Positions 6,440 to 15,394 of a stretch of 64,000 bases of DNA are shown in pieces. Every line of letters begins with the position of its first letter. The stretch's first letter is position 1. Location of the stretch: contig DIVW01000041.1 of the NCBI GenBank assembly GCA_002428365.1, forward strand, positions 34,337 to 98,336. Reading direction: 5' to 3'. Under the pieces are notes generated by a model. That model had not been told where the DNA came from, did no database searches, and worked only from the letters and a program-made list of their open reading frames with translations. The DNA is from Propionibacteriaceae bacterium UBA6122. Its GTDB lineage: Bacteria > Actinomycetota > Actinomycetes > Propionibacteriales > Propionibacteriaceae. The position numbers and the translations under genes were made by a program.

Positions 6440-9235
6440 CTACCCGACAGTGGCCGACGGGATATGCGAAATCTGATCCCAGACGAAGGTCACGCTGGCA
6501 CCTCCGGTTGGCACGCTGAGGGGGAGGTTCCCGCCGCCCGCAGCACCGCCGGAGCCGTAGTTGACGTCCCAGGAGTCGTTGACAGCGACCTTCCACTCAT
6601 AATCGCCCGCGGGCACCGTCCAGGTGCCCTTCCACAGGCCGTCGGAGGTGTCGAAGGTGAGGTCACTGACATTGCAGGCTGGGTCCCAGTCGCCGGGGCA
6701 ACCGAGCTCACTCTGAACGTTGCCGGCCACCGTCACGTTCGGCACCAGCGGCTCTGGAGCGCTGCGAGTCACCGTGCGCACGGCGCTGACGACCTGAGTG
6801 CCGTCAGGTTCGGCGAGGATGGCTCGGTAGTGAATCAGCGAGCCGACCGCGATCGGGCTGACATCGTCGAAGTAGCTGTAAACCGGCGAGGAACTGTCGG
6901 TGGCTAGCGTCTGCCAGGATCCGTTGCCGACCTGGCGCTGGATCCGAACCACGTGCGAGCTCGCCTCCGGGTCGGCAGTGGCGAGCACCTGGATCGTGCC
7001 GAACACCTTTGCGCCCTCGACCGGGGCGTCGATCGTCAGCTTCGGTTTGGGTACGGTGGCCCGCTCCTCATTGCTGGCCCGAGTGTGCCCAGCGTTGTCG
7101 CGCACCACTGCGCGGTAGCTGATCTTCGTCCCATCGTTGATCGCGGCGGTGTCGTGGAAGACCCGGTACGGACGAGTGTCGTCGGTGCCGATCGAGGTCC
7201 ACCGGCCCTTGCCGACCTTCGCGTAGAAGGTCACCTCGTTGAACGAAGAGCCACTGACCTCGGCCTGGACGGCCATTCGCGAGTTGGTCTGCGTGGACGG
7301 AGCCGGGTGGCCGAGCCTGATCGAGGGCGCCTTGTGTGACTGCGGGATCTTCGCCGACGACTCATAAACGACGGCCGATAGGGCGGGCACCTTGACCTGC
7401 AGCTTGCTGGACGCGTCGGTGGTCAACAGGTCGTCGCCGGAGCCGTAGATGCGCTTGAACCCGCCGCGGGAGACATACGTCGGGACGGCGGCAGTCTTGG
7501 CACTTTCGCTGTTGTTCAGCGCCACCACGTACTCGCGCTGCTGGCCACGATCGATGCGGGAGAAGGCGTAGATGCCCGCATCGCTGCTCGAATAGCGGTG
7601 CTGATGGGCGCCGTTGCGCAGTGCCGGGTGCTGCTTGGTCAGCGCCGACAGCTCACTGATCGTGCGATACAACGCTGAGTCGGGGTTGAAGTTGTCGACC
7701 GCGTGGGTGCTGTCGGAGCCCAGCAGATTGTCGTCCAGATACTCAGGAACCTGGCTGGCGAACAGCGTCTGGCGGGCCAGTTGGTCGCCGCCGGTGCCAG
7801 TGAAGCCCTGCTCGTCGCCGTAGTAGATCACCGGGTTGCCGCGCGAGAAATACATCAGCTCGTGCGACAGCCGGTCGCGGGCCACCAACTCTGCTTCAGT
7901 GGCGCCCGAGTTGTCGTCGGTGACGAAATAGCCGATCCGTCCCATGTCGTGATTCCCGAGGAAGGTCGGCAGCTGGTAGACGTTCGAATCCGCGTCGGTG
8001 TACCAGTCGTCGGCCTCGAAGAAGGTCTTCAACTCTGAGGTGGCCTGGCTCTTCGAGGCGAAGTTGCGAGCGGCGTCCTGGAACGGGAAGTCCAGCGCGG
8101 CCTGCATCTTGTCCCGGGTGGTGAAGGTCGAGGTGAACGGCCGGTTCAGGTCATAGACCTCGCCGAACATGTAGAACTGGCTCTTGCCGTGAGCCTTGGC
8201 GTAGGCCAGCACCTTCGGTCCGAACTTCTGCCAGAACGCGTCGTCGACGTGCTTCATGGTGTCGATCCGGAAGCCGTCGATCCCCAACTCGCCGATCCAC
8301 GTTTCGTAGATGTCGATCATGCCGTTGACGACCTTGGGATTCTCGGTGAACAGGTCGTCCAACCCGAAGAAGTCGCCGTAGTAGGAGTCCTCGCCGGTGA
8401 ACGTCGTGTTGCCCCGGTTGTGATACAGCGTGGTGTCGTTCAGCCAGCTGGGAACCTTGAGGTTCTCCTCGCCCGGCTCAAGAACCGGGGTGTAGGGGAA
8501 GGACGTCAGGGCATCGAGGGCGGGGAAGGTGTTGGTGCCGGCGTAGTCGCGATCGTCGAATTCCTTGCCGGACGCCGTCGTGTACGCGCCAGCGGGGGCG
8601 TCCTTCGGAATGTAGGCGGTCCGGGCGCCCTCCTGGTAGCCGATCACGTCGGCGGTGTGATTGGTGATGATGTCGAAGTAGACCTTCATCCCCCGGGCGT
8701 GCGCCTCGTCAACCAACTTCTTGAGCTCGGCGTTGGTGCCCAGGTGCGGGTCGATCTGGGTGAAGTCGGTGATCCAGTAGCCGTGGTAGCCGGCTGAGGG
8801 CCCGTCCTCCAGCTGCACGGCCTTGTTCTTGAAGCTGGGCGTCAGCCAAATCGACGTGGTGCCCAGGCCCTGGATGTAGTCGATCTTGTCCAGCAGTCCG
8901 GCCAGGTCGCCACCGTTGTAGAAGCCCTTGTTTGCCGGGTTGAACCCGTGGTCGTTGACCCCGCCAGCGATGCCGCCAGTGTCGTTGGTGGTGTCGCCGT
9001 TGGCGAACCGATCGGCCATCACGAAGTAGAAATTCTCGTTGGTGACCGGGGCGCGCAGGGAGTGCTGCGCCACCAATCTGCCCGAACCGTTGCCCTTGTC
9101 CGAGCCCTTGCCCTGAATCAGCTGGCTGGCCGGATCCGTGGGCCCGGCCTCAGCTGTGGAGGCGAAGGGGACGGTCGCTGAAGCGGCGAGTAGTCCCGCT
9201 GCGAAAAAAACGACGGTGGTTTGACGCAAGGACAT
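6440..9235 (-). CDS. Secreted GH13 alpha-amylase/pullulanase-type enzyme
   Basis: A 931-residue extracellular glucan hydrolase. A Sec signal peptide (about 1-30, cleaved near TAEA) precedes a GH13 barrel. The catalytic nucleophile is in GFRIDTMKH (Asp about 325), the acid/base in MFGEVYD (Glu about 359), and the transition-state Asp in FLGNHDMG (about 430). YHGYW and FDIITNHTAD are the other conserved regions. After an all-beta domain come two Fn3-like repeats, each with a paired VTFYAKVG/VVRIQRQVG strand. The C-terminus (about 830-931) is an X25-like domain of the pullulanase/amylase type, with GCPGDWDPAC. ATG at 9235 is chosen for its GAGGAG ribosome site. It would cut alpha-glucans outside the cell; branch or linear specificity cannot be read from sequence. 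No transporter for the products is adjacent. Confidence 0.93.
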   Translation of the reverse strand: MSLRQTTVVFFAAGLLAASATVPFASTAEAGPTDPASQLIQGKGSDKGNGSGRLVAQHSLRAPVTNENFYFVMADRFANGDTTNDTGGIAGGVNDHGFNPANKGFYNGGDLAGLLDKIDYIQGLGTTSIWLTPSFKNKAVQLEDGPSAGYHGYWITDFTQIDPHLGTNAELKKLVDEAHARGMKVYFDIITNHTADVIGYQEGARTAYIPKDAPAGAYTTASGKEFDDRDYAGTNTFPALDALTSFPYTPVLEPGEENLKVPSWLNDTTLYHNRGNTTFTGEDSYYGDFFGLDDLFTENPKVVNGMIDIYETWIGELGIDGFRIDTMKHVDDAFWQKFGPKVLAYAKAHGKSQFYMFGEVYDLNRPFTSTFTTRDKMQAALDFPFQDAARNFASKSQATSELKTFFEADDWYTDADSNVYQLPTFLGNHDMGRIGYFVTDDNSGATEAELVARDRLSHELMYFSRGNPVIYYGDEQGFTGTGGDQLARQTLFASQVPEYLDDNLLGSDSTHAVDNFNPDSALYRTISELSALTKQHPALRNGAHQHRYSSSDAGIYAFSRIDRGQQREYVVALNNSESAKTAAVPTYVSRGGFKRIYGSGDDLLTTDASSKLQVKVPALSAVVYESSAKIPQSHKAPSIRLGHPAPSTQTNSRMAVQAEVSGSSFNEVTFYAKVGKGRWTSIGTDDTRPYRVFHDTAAINDGTKISYRAVVRDNAGHTRASNEERATVPKPKLTIDAPVEGAKVFGTIQVLATADPEASSHVVRIQRQVGNGSWQTLATDSSSPVYSYFDDVSPIAVGSLIHYRAILAEPDGTQVVSAVRTVTRSAPEPLVPNVTVAGNVQSELGCPGDWDPACNVSDLTFDTSDGLWKGTWTVPAGDYEWKVAVNDSWDVNYGSGGAAGGGNLPLSVPTGGASVTFVWDQISHIPSATVG

Positions 9236-9315
9236 TACGACTCCTCGGCATTGGGGGTTAGCCCCATGCAACCCGAGGGCTTCGCTGGCGTCAAGGGCTG
9301 GGCGGCGGCGCGAGG

Positions 9316-9334
9316 CCACTAACGCCGCTAGTGG
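9316..9334. promoter_or_regulatory. Inverted repeat upstream of the amylase gene
   Basis: CCACTA and TAGTGG arms separated by seven bp, 81 nt upstream of the amylase start and 66 nt before the divergent small gene at 9400. The position suits an operator but no regulator is linked; low confidence. Confidence 0.3.
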
Positions 9335-9399
9335 AGGCCCTGGTCAGAGCGAGGTGGAGCCGAAGGCGTTTGGAAATATTGCGTACTAGATTGGCGCCC

Positions 9400-9621
9400 A
9401 TGCCGCCTCCAGAGGGTTTCACCTACCTGCTTCGTGGTGACGATGTGGTGATCAGCCACCATGGCCGACCGGCCGCCACCCTGCGCGGACGTCGGGCGGT
9501 CGAGTTCCTCACCGACGTCGAGAGTGGCGATCCTCAGGAACTCATGGCCCGCCTTACCGGCAACTATCGGCGTGGCAACGAACGTCTGGCCCGCCAACAT
9601 CCGAGGAACCGTGCCCGCTGA
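9400..9621 (+). CDS. Small basic protein, 73 residues
   Basis: The product begins MPPPEGFTYLLRGDDVVISHHGRP and ends in a strongly basic tail, RRGNERLARQHPRNRAR. The first half has the alternating pattern of a small beta sheet (YLLRGDDVVISHHGR, AATLRGRRAVEFL), and the second is helical. A frame open from 9331 exists, but TAGATT seven nt before the ATG at 9400 and the absence of a ribosome site support a leaderless start at 9400. No function recognised; a nucleic-acid-binding role would be a guess from charge alone. Confidence 0.6.
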   Translation: MPPPEGFTYLLRGDDVVISHHGRPAATLRGRRAVEFLTDVESGDPQELMARLTGNYRRGNERLARQHPRNRAR

Positions 9622-9687
9622 AGCTGCGCCGCCTCGCTCGGCAGCCCGTCTTGATCACCTCGCCCACAAATCGTGAAGGATGGGACG

Positions 9688-10245
9688 GTGGCTAGAAGAG
9701 GGACGGCAGCCGCCGGACGCAGTGAGGCGTCCTACGCCAATGAGCATCATGCCTACGCCGAACTGACCCGCGAAGACCGGCATGCGTTGCGGGACATCTT
9801 GAACATGGCTTTCCCCATCGGGAAGTCCTCGCATCGGCTGTGGAGTGATTTTCCCGACACGACCGCCTTCCTGCGTCGAGTCACCGACCCCGCAGAAGGT
9901 GACCCGCCGGAAGGGATCGTGGGGGGCGCGATCGTGATGAGCTACCCGCAGGATCAGTACGACTTTCTGGCCTACTTTGCGATTCATCCTGCCTACCGAA
10001 ACCAACGCCGGCTGTTCTCGCGCGGTGGCCAACCCCACCACGGAACCGAGTTGCTGCATTACGTCTATGACGTGATGCGCGGACGGGTGGGCCCGTCCCG
10101 GATGCAGCGCTACCTGATGATCGAGCCGGCCAGCGAGGGGGCGCTGAAGTTCTATCTGCGCGCACTGCCGGCCAATGAGTATCCGCTGAAGTACTACGAA
10201 GCTGAGCACCTCATCTCGGTCGGCTATGACGGATTGATGCTGTAG
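9688..10245 (+). CDS. GNAT-like uncharacterised protein
   Basis: A 185-residue soluble protein. The central run DFLAYFAIHPAYRNQRRLFSRGG looks like strand 4 and the pyrophosphate-binding loop of a GNAT fold (a variant of RxxGxG/A). The later EPASEGALKFYLRALP resembles the alpha4/beta7 end where GNAT enzymes carry N-x-x-A-x-x-(F/L)Y. The acetyl-CoA loop is not canonical, so activity is uncertain. GTG at 9688 is chosen because AAGGA lies seven nt upstream; GTG at 9673 is the alternative. Substrate unknown. Confidence 0.6.
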   Translation: MARRGTAAAGRSEASYANEHHAYAELTREDRHALRDILNMAFPIGKSSHRLWSDFPDTTAFLRRVTDPAEGDPPEGIVGGAIVMSYPQDQYDFLAYFAIHPAYRNQRRLFSRGGQPHHGTELLHYVYDVMRGRVGPSRMQRYLMIEPASEGALKFYLRALPANEYPLKYYEAEHLISVGYDGLML

Positions 10246-10387
10246 CTGTGGGCGAGTTGCCAGGAATGTGGCCAAGGGCTGGTTTCGTCAAGTCCTCGCA
10301 GTTCCTTCCCGCGGCCCAGCGAGGAGGGGCACAGTGGTGCACAGCTGGGAATGCCCAACCCCCACCGGCACCCAGCGGGGAGAGGTC

Positions 10388-11377
10388 ATGAAGAAGTCAT
10401 TGCTGTTCGCGGTTGTGCTGGCCGTTGCACTCGCCGGTCCGGTGCCTACGGCGACCCAGGCTGAGGCCAGCTTGCCGGTCGAGGGCTACCTGATGGCCGT
10501 CCCCGGGGCGCAGCGTTATGTCACCCAAAATGCCGCCAAGATCGCCGTCGTCGGGGTGGACGGGGTGAACCTCACCAAGAGCGGCGCCAAGCTGACCAAG
10601 GTGCCCAAAGCCGCTGCGGCCATCGTCAAGGAAGCCCATGCCCGCGGGCTCAAAGCTGAGCTGTTGGTGAGCAACTACGACTCCAGCATCGGCGACTTCT
10701 CCTCGAAGATCGCCGGCCGGCTGCTGAAGAGCAAGAAGCATCGCGCGGCCGTGGTGAAGTCCCTGGTCGCGAAGGTGAAGAAGGGGCACTTCGACGGCGT
10801 CCAAATCGATCTGGAGTCGCTGAAGGCCTCCCACGCCGCCGGCCTGACGTCGTTCGTGAAGTCGCTGCGCAAGGCACTCCCGGCGCGCAAGAAGATCTCG
10901 ATGGCGGTGATGTCGAGCGAAACCGCTGGCGGCTACGCCAGGTCGGGCTATCAGCTGACCAAGCTGACCAAACGCATCGATCGCTTCGTGCTGATGGCCT
11001 ACGACCAGCATGGGCCAACTTGGAGCAATGCCGGGCCTGTCGGCGGCACCCCTTGGGTGCGGCAGGTGCTGGCGGCGTTCATCATGGCCAAAGTGCCCAG
11101 GGCGAAGATCGATCTGGGCGTGGGGGAGTACGGCTACACCTGGCCAGCCGATGGTTCGGACGGTGCTTCGCTCAGCGTCGCCCAGGCGCGGACGCTGGCC
11201 GGGGATCGGGCCACCTTCGATGCCCTCCAGCAGGAATGGACGGCGACCCTGGCCGACGGCACGGTGCTGTGGTGGGCCGATGGCACCACCTTCGCCGCCC
11301 GAAAGGCGCTTGCCGTGGAGCAGGGCCTCCACGGCCTGGCCGTCTGGGAGTTGAGTCTCGGCGACCCGATCTCCTGA
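10388..11377 (+). CDS. Secreted GH18-like glycoside hydrolase
   Basis: A 329-residue exported protein. A signal peptide with MKK n-region (cleaved near AEA, about residue 27) precedes a TIM barrel of the GH18/YaaH type. The catalytic strand reads FDGVQIDLES, with the proton-donor Glu at about 143 and the assisting Asp at about 141; the first Asp of DxxDxDxE is kept while the middle one is Gln, as in many spore-germination/YaaH-like GH18 proteins. MAYDQHG is the conserved strand-6 motif. There is no LysM or cell-wall-binding domain, so whether it acts on peptidoglycan or chitin is open. ATG 10388 follows a GAGAGG ribosome site. Confidence 0.83.
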   Translation: MKKSLLFAVVLAVALAGPVPTATQAEASLPVEGYLMAVPGAQRYVTQNAAKIAVVGVDGVNLTKSGAKLTKVPKAAAAIVKEAHARGLKAELLVSNYDSSIGDFSSKIAGRLLKSKKHRAAVVKSLVAKVKKGHFDGVQIDLESLKASHAAGLTSFVKSLRKALPARKKISMAVMSSETAGGYARSGYQLTKLTKRIDRFVLMAYDQHGPTWSNAGPVGGTPWVRQVLAAFIMAKVPRAKIDLGVGEYGYTWPADGSDGASLSVAQARTLAGDRATFDALQQEWTATLADGTVLWWADGTTFAARKALAVEQGLHGLAVWELSLGDPIS

Positions 11378-11411
11378 ACCGGCGCCAGCTCTGTTGGTTC
11401 ACCTCCGTCCT

Positions 11412-11463
11412 ATGTAAAGCTAGCTAGACATTCGACCGCTTCAGCGCTAGCGTTGATGTAAAG
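11412..11463. promoter_or_regulatory. Repeated ATGTAAAG box upstream of the XRE gene
   Basis: ATGTAAAG occurs at 11412-11419 and again at 11456-11463 (44 bp apart) just ahead of the XRE regulator, with CTAGCTAG and GCGCTAGC palindromes between. This is a plausible autoregulatory operator pair; not proven. Confidence 0.4.
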
Positions 11464-11487
11464 GACGCTTCACTAGATGGAGAGGTG

Positions 11488-11697
11488 ATGAAGAACCGGC
11501 TAGCCGAACTGCGCGCCACCAAAGGGTGGACTCAGCAGCAGCTCGCCGACCTGGTTGGGGTATCGCGGCAGACCGTGATTTCCCTGGAGCGGGGTCGGTA
11601 CAACCCGTCCATCACTCTGGCCTTCCGGCTGGCGCGGACCTTCGAGATTCAGATCGAGAAGATGTTTCTGTATGAGGAGGACGACGATGAGCAGTAG
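11488..11697 (+). CDS. Small XRE-family regulator
   Basis: A 69-residue protein that is nearly all helix-turn-helix: RLAELRATKGWTQQQLADLVGVSRQTVISLERGRYNPSITLAFRLAR. It ends in an acidic tail (EEDDDEQ) and has no sensor domain. This matches the YozG-like subgroup that usually sits directly before a small integral membrane gene, as here. The following gene starts inside its 3' end (overlap 11 nt). ATG 11488 uses GGAG at 11479; GTG 11485 is possible. Confidence 0.88.
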   Translation: MKNRLAELRATKGWTQQQLADLVGVSRQTVISLERGRYNPSITLAFRLARTFEIQIEKMFLYEEDDDEQ

Positions 11698-12151
11698 CAA
11701 GGCCTGGGCAGATCGCCAACGGCGAATCGGCTGGACGCTGGCCGCCACCGCAGTGGTGGTGGGTGCCACCGGGCTAACCCTGCAGGCTTTCGCGACCGGG
11801 TTGCCGTTTGATGCCCGCCTGGTCACCGGACTCGGCATCCTGCTGCTCGGCCTCGCTATCGCTGCGTTGATGCGCGGCGGGGTGGCCACTCGGGCCAGCG
11901 ATGCGACGCGGCGGCTCGGCGTCGAAGAGCTGGATGAGCGCAACGTCGCGATTCGCCGCCTTGCTGGCAGCCGCGCCTTCGTCGTCTCGGCGGCCCTCAC
12001 CTACGCCCTGCTGATGTGGGTCTCCTTCGCGGCCAACGGCCAGCTACCCGCGATCTCCCCGGACGGCCTGTGGTACGCCCTCGCGGCCGCGTTCGTCCTG
12101 CCGATGCTGGTCTATGTGGGCAGCATCATCGCGGCGCAACGCTCAATGTGA
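11687..12151 (+). CDS. Four-TM membrane protein paired with XRE regulator (DUF2178-like)
   Basis: A 154-residue protein with four predicted membrane segments. The cytoplasmic loop between segments 2 and 3 carries RLGVEELDERNVAIRRLAGSRA, which resembles the DER(D/N) loop of DUF2178-type proteins that partner small XRE regulators. ATG 11687 is preceded by AGGAGG at seven nt, inside the regulator's last codons, so the two are coupled. A role in membrane-linked signal control is inferred from the pairing only. Its 3' end overlaps the convergent gene at 12143 by nine nt. Confidence 0.7.
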   Translation: MSSSKAWADRQRRIGWTLAATAVVVGATGLTLQAFATGLPFDARLVTGLGILLLGLAIAALMRGGVATRASDATRRLGVEELDERNVAIRRLAGSRAFVVSAALTYALLMWVSFAANGQLPAISPDGLWYALAAAFVLPMLVYVGSIIAAQRSM

Positions 12152-12913
12152 CCCGGTTCCCGCGCTGGTGCGGCGGTAGCGGCAGTCCCGACAGCGGGAC
12201 GCCGCCGCAGCGCCGGTGACCGAAGACGTGTCCCGGGCGAGGCGGACGGCCTCAGGTGCCAGAGCCACGAACAGCGCCAGAGCCGCGGTCAGGTTGATGA
12301 TCTCCATTCCGTCGGGGGCGGCGATGAGCAGCGAGCCCACGAGTAGGGCCCCGGCTTGCCACTTCGGCCAGGCGCCTGACCGCATCAGCCCGATTGCCTG
12401 CACGGCGACGCCCAAGGGCAGTAGCACCATGCCCCAGACGAGCACCACCCAACCCTGCTTGTCGAAGATCGCCATCAGCCCGGGCAGCATCGCGTTGAAG
12501 GTGGCCTCATCCATTGCGTCCAGGGCGCTCATGGTTAGGCACAACGCACCCTTGTCGGCTGCGAGCAGGCAGGCTCCGAGCACTGCCATCGCGCCACCGA
12601 CCAGGCCCGCCCAGGCACCGCGACCGGTCCGCAGCAACGATTGGAGGTGCAGCGCGACTACCACGAGAAGGGCGGTATTGAGGGTCACCAGTGCGTGGGC
12701 AAACTGCAGCACGGCGTCCCCGCGAGCTCGCAGGATCAGGTCAGCCGGTTCCAGCAGCCGGATGCTGCCCAAGCCTGGGTGAGTGGCGAAAGCGAACGCG
12801 AAAATGGCCGGCATCGCGACCAGGGCCGCGGCCGTACCAAGCCGCCGGGCCCGCTCGATAGGATCGGGGCGTTTCAAAGTCTGCGGCGTAGCGGGCAGGG
12901 TTGTGGTGGTCAT
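12143..12913 (-). CDS. Integral membrane protein, unknown function
   Basis: A 256-residue protein with about seven hydrophobic segments and a Cys/Arg-rich cytoplasmic tail (SRCRDCRYRR). No transporter or enzyme motif is recognised; the GAWAGLVGGAMAVLGACLL and GWVVLVWGMVLLPLG helices suggest a small permease-like or DUF4386-like fold. AGGAGG precedes the ATG. It is divergent from a TetR gene at 13009, its likely repressor, and convergently overlaps the XRE-linked membrane gene by nine nt. Confidence 0.7.
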   Translation of the reverse strand: MTTTTLPATPQTLKRPDPIERARRLGTAAALVAMPAIFAFAFATHPGLGSIRLLEPADLILRARGDAVLQFAHALVTLNTALLVVVALHLQSLLRTGRGAWAGLVGGAMAVLGACLLAADKGALCLTMSALDAMDEATFNAMLPGLMAIFDKQGWVVLVWGMVLLPLGVAVQAIGLMRSGAWPKWQAGALLVGSLLIAAPDGMEIINLTAALALFVALAPEAVRLARDTSSVTGAAAASRCRDCRYRRTSAGTGSH

Positions 12914-13008
12914 GGGTTCCTCCTAGTGAAGAGCTGGTATTTCCACCATCGGGCACCCTCGCCCTGGGCGCCACGACGAACCCCGTCACTCCCGGACAGG
13001 AGGCGCGT

Positions 13009-13566
13009 ATGTGTCCGGAAACGCCAGATCCCCGGGCCGTTCGTACGCAAAATCGGCTTCGCGGCGCGCTGCTCGACCTACTCCGCGCCCGCTCCTGGGA
13101 CGACATCACGGTGGCCGACGTCGTGGCGCATGCGCGGTGCTCACGCTCCACCTTCTACGCCCACTACGACGACCGCGATGCCCTGCTGGCTGACGCCTTC
13201 CTTGGTGCCATGGACATCGTGCCGGCAGCCGGAGCCGACTACTGCCTCGCCTTCGTCCCCGACCTCTTCGAACACCTCGGTCAGCACCGAATCCTCGCTG
13301 AGCCCTACCTCGTCCAGGGCCACGGCGGGCCGATGGTGCAGGCATTGCGCGACCGGATTCACACCCACCTGCGCGAACGCCTCGACGCAACCATGCCCAA
13401 CCTGACCGAGGACCGACGCGCGGAACTCACCGCAGCCCTGGGCGGCGCGGTATGGGGGGCCCTGCTCTGGTGGCTCGAAGACGGACGCGACGTGACCCCT
13501 GCCGACGCAGCCGCGGCCCTCCTCGCGCTCCTCACCCCTGGACTGACCCGATTGGCGCCGGCCTGA
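13009..13566 (+). CDS. TetR/AcrR family regulator
   Basis: A 185-residue regulator. The N-terminal HTH (about 12-58) shows ALLDLLRARSWDDITVADVVAHARCSRSTFYAHYDDRDALL. The C-terminal domain contains LGGAVWGALLWWLEDGRDVTPADAA, typical of the TetR_C_33-like group. ATG 13009 has AGGAGG five nt before it; the longer frame from 12901 would run into the divergent gene. It probably regulates the membrane protein at 12143-12913, although the 95-nt gap shows no obvious palindrome. Ligand unknown. Confidence 0.85.
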   Translation: MCPETPDPRAVRTQNRLRGALLDLLRARSWDDITVADVVAHARCSRSTFYAHYDDRDALLADAFLGAMDIVPAAGADYCLAFVPDLFEHLGQHRILAEPYLVQGHGGPMVQALRDRIHTHLRERLDATMPNLTEDRRAELTAALGGAVWGALLWWLEDGRDVTPADAAAALLALLTPGLTRLAPA

Positions 13567-13627
13567 TTCAACCCGCAGGCTGGCCCATGCGGCGATTTGG
13601 CTGGTTCGAGCCCGGTTGCGGTGAGCC

Positions 13628-15181
13628 TCAGTCAGCCAGCACCGGCGGCACCCGCAGCCGGGTAGCGCGCTCGAAGGCTGCGGCGAAAGCGAGCAGCTGC
13701 GCGTCCCGGCCGGGGCGTCCGATGAAGGTTGCCCCGGTGGGCATTCCGTTGGCCCGCAAGCCGAGCGGCACGGTGATTGCCGGGTAACCCGCCCCGGCAT
13801 ACAGCGCGGAATGCAGGTTGGTCAGGCTCACCAGCACCTGGGCGCCAGCGGCGGCGAAGGTGTCGGCCAACACTGTCTGGGTGGCTTCGCGGTGAGCCAG
13901 CGCGGCCACCTCATAGGACTCGGCTGAGATCTGCAACAAGTTGGCCGCCGCCAAATAGAACTGACCGCAGGGCATCCGGGTTTTGGGCTCGGCCAGGTTG
14001 AACGCCATCAGTTCGGCCATCGTCTTCAGTTGGCTGTGCGCGCCGACATAGCCCAGGGTGTCGTTCGCCAAGCCGCCGAGCACCACCTTGAAGAAGTGGC
14101 CCTCATAGCCGGCCAGTTCGGGGCGGACGACCAACTCGGCCTCAACGGTGTTCGCCCCGGACGCGCTCAGCCCGTCGGTGATGCGGTGCAACAAGGCGGC
14201 GTTGTCGCGGGGATCTTCCAGGTCACGCGGCTGGCCCAAGATGTCGGCCGCCAGCACGCCAACGGGCACCCCGTCCAGGGCGAACTTCGGCAGTTCGGCC
14301 ACTGCCGTGCCGGTCATGGCGGCCAGCAGCAGGGCAACGCCCGGCACTGAGGTGGCCATCGGGCCGGCGCAGTCCTGGAAGCGCACCAGCGGAATGATGC
14401 CCGCATCGCCAACCAGCCCGAAGCTCGGCTTCAGCGCCACCACGCCATTGAACGCCGCCGGTGCGATCAGCGAGCCAGAGGTTTCGGTGCCCACACTGGC
14501 CGCGCACAGCCCGGCTGCGACCGCCACCGCCGATCCGCTGCTCGAACCGCCTGGCGAGAACGCGGTGCCGTACGGATTCCGGGTGGCGCCGCCCAGCGCG
14601 CTCACCCCGGGAACCTTGCAGCTGGCCCCGGCCAGTTCCGAAAGGTTGGTCTTGCCCAGCACCACCACGCCCGCCGCGCGCAGCGCCGACACGATGGTGG
14701 CATCAGCTTCGGCGACGTTGTTGGCCAGGGCAGCCGCCCCGGCAGTGGTGTGCAGTGGGGCAATGGTCTCGATGTTGTCTTTCAGCGCCACCGGAATGCC
14801 GTCCAGCGCGCCCAGCTGGCGCGCCCCGGCCCGGCGCTGATCCGCGGCTTCGGCCTCGGCCAGCGCTTGCGGATTCAACTCGATGATGGCGCCAAGTTCG
14901 TCGTCAAACCGGCGGACGCGGCCCAAATAGTGCAGCGTCAGCTCAACGCTGGTGAGGCGCCCGGCCGCCAACATCACCCCCAGTTCGGCCAGGGAAGCCG
15001 AGCCAACCAGGTCGGCGAGCTCGTCGCGGCGCCCCCCGTCCATGGCATCGAGGGCCGCCCCGAAGGGCGCGAAATCCAGCGGACGTGAACGCACAGCCCT
15101 ACCGTTAGGCGCCGCCCCGCGAAGGGCCGCAGCCACGATGGCCGAGCGGGCCAGCGCGAGCAGTGCGCCAATGCGTCCCAT
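13628..15181 (-). CDS. Amidase signature enzyme
   Basis: A 517-residue hydrolase of the amidase-signature family. The Lys-Ser-Ser triad is visible: ALKDN (Lys about 134), GGSSSGSAVA (cis-Ser about 213-214), and GTETSGSL (nucleophile Ser about 237). It hydrolyses a C-N amide bond; the true substrate (peptide amide, aryl amide, indoleacetamide type) cannot be read from sequence. The GatB/GatC neighbours needed for a tRNA-amidating role are absent and the N-terminal 50 residues are not of GatA type. No signal peptide is clear, although the N-terminus is hydrophobic (ALLALARSAIVAAALRG). It is divergent from the osmoprotectant ABC operon. Confidence 0.85.
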   Translation of the reverse strand: MGRIGALLALARSAIVAAALRGAAPNGRAVRSRPLDFAPFGAALDAMDGGRRDELADLVGSASLAELGVMLAAGRLTSVELTLHYLGRVRRFDDELGAIIELNPQALAEAEAADQRRAGARQLGALDGIPVALKDNIETIAPLHTTAGAAALANNVAEADATIVSALRAAGVVVLGKTNLSELAGASCKVPGVSALGGATRNPYGTAFSPGGSSSGSAVAVAAGLCAASVGTETSGSLIAPAAFNGVVALKPSFGLVGDAGIIPLVRFQDCAGPMATSVPGVALLLAAMTGTAVAELPKFALDGVPVGVLAADILGQPRDLEDPRDNAALLHRITDGLSASGANTVEAELVVRPELAGYEGHFFKVVLGGLANDTLGYVGAHSQLKTMAELMAFNLAEPKTRMPCGQFYLAAANLLQISAESYEVAALAHREATQTVLADTFAAAGAQVLVSLTNLHSALYAGAGYPAITVPLGLRANGMPTGATFIGRPGRDAQLLAFAAAFERATRLRVPPVLAD

Positions 15182-15307
15182 CGCCGACCTTTCGACAGCA
15201 AACTCACAACCTGAGTTGCCAGCACAATAGGGCTGCCAGGTGCCAAAAGCGCTGCAGTTCGTGGTCGAATCGAACGCGGTGATGTTTCAATGGCAGCGGA
15301 ATAACCT

Positions 15308-15350
15308 CCGCAGCGCTGCGGTTCGACCTGGGTGAGCTGCCCAACCCAGG
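15308..15350 (+). promoter_or_regulatory. Palindrome and leader hairpin before the opu operon
   Basis: CCGCAGCGCTGCGG (15308-15321) is a perfect 14-bp palindrome; part of it (AGCGCTGCAG) recurs about 50 nt upstream. It is followed by a hairpin with CCTGGGT/ACCCAGG arms (15327-15333 and 15344-15350). Both lie 45-90 nt before the ATPase start, where an operator or leader structure for osmotic control could act. Confidence 0.45.
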
Positions 15351-15394
15351 GGGTGCGGCTGTGATGACGAACCACACCGAGGAGGTGGCCCGTC

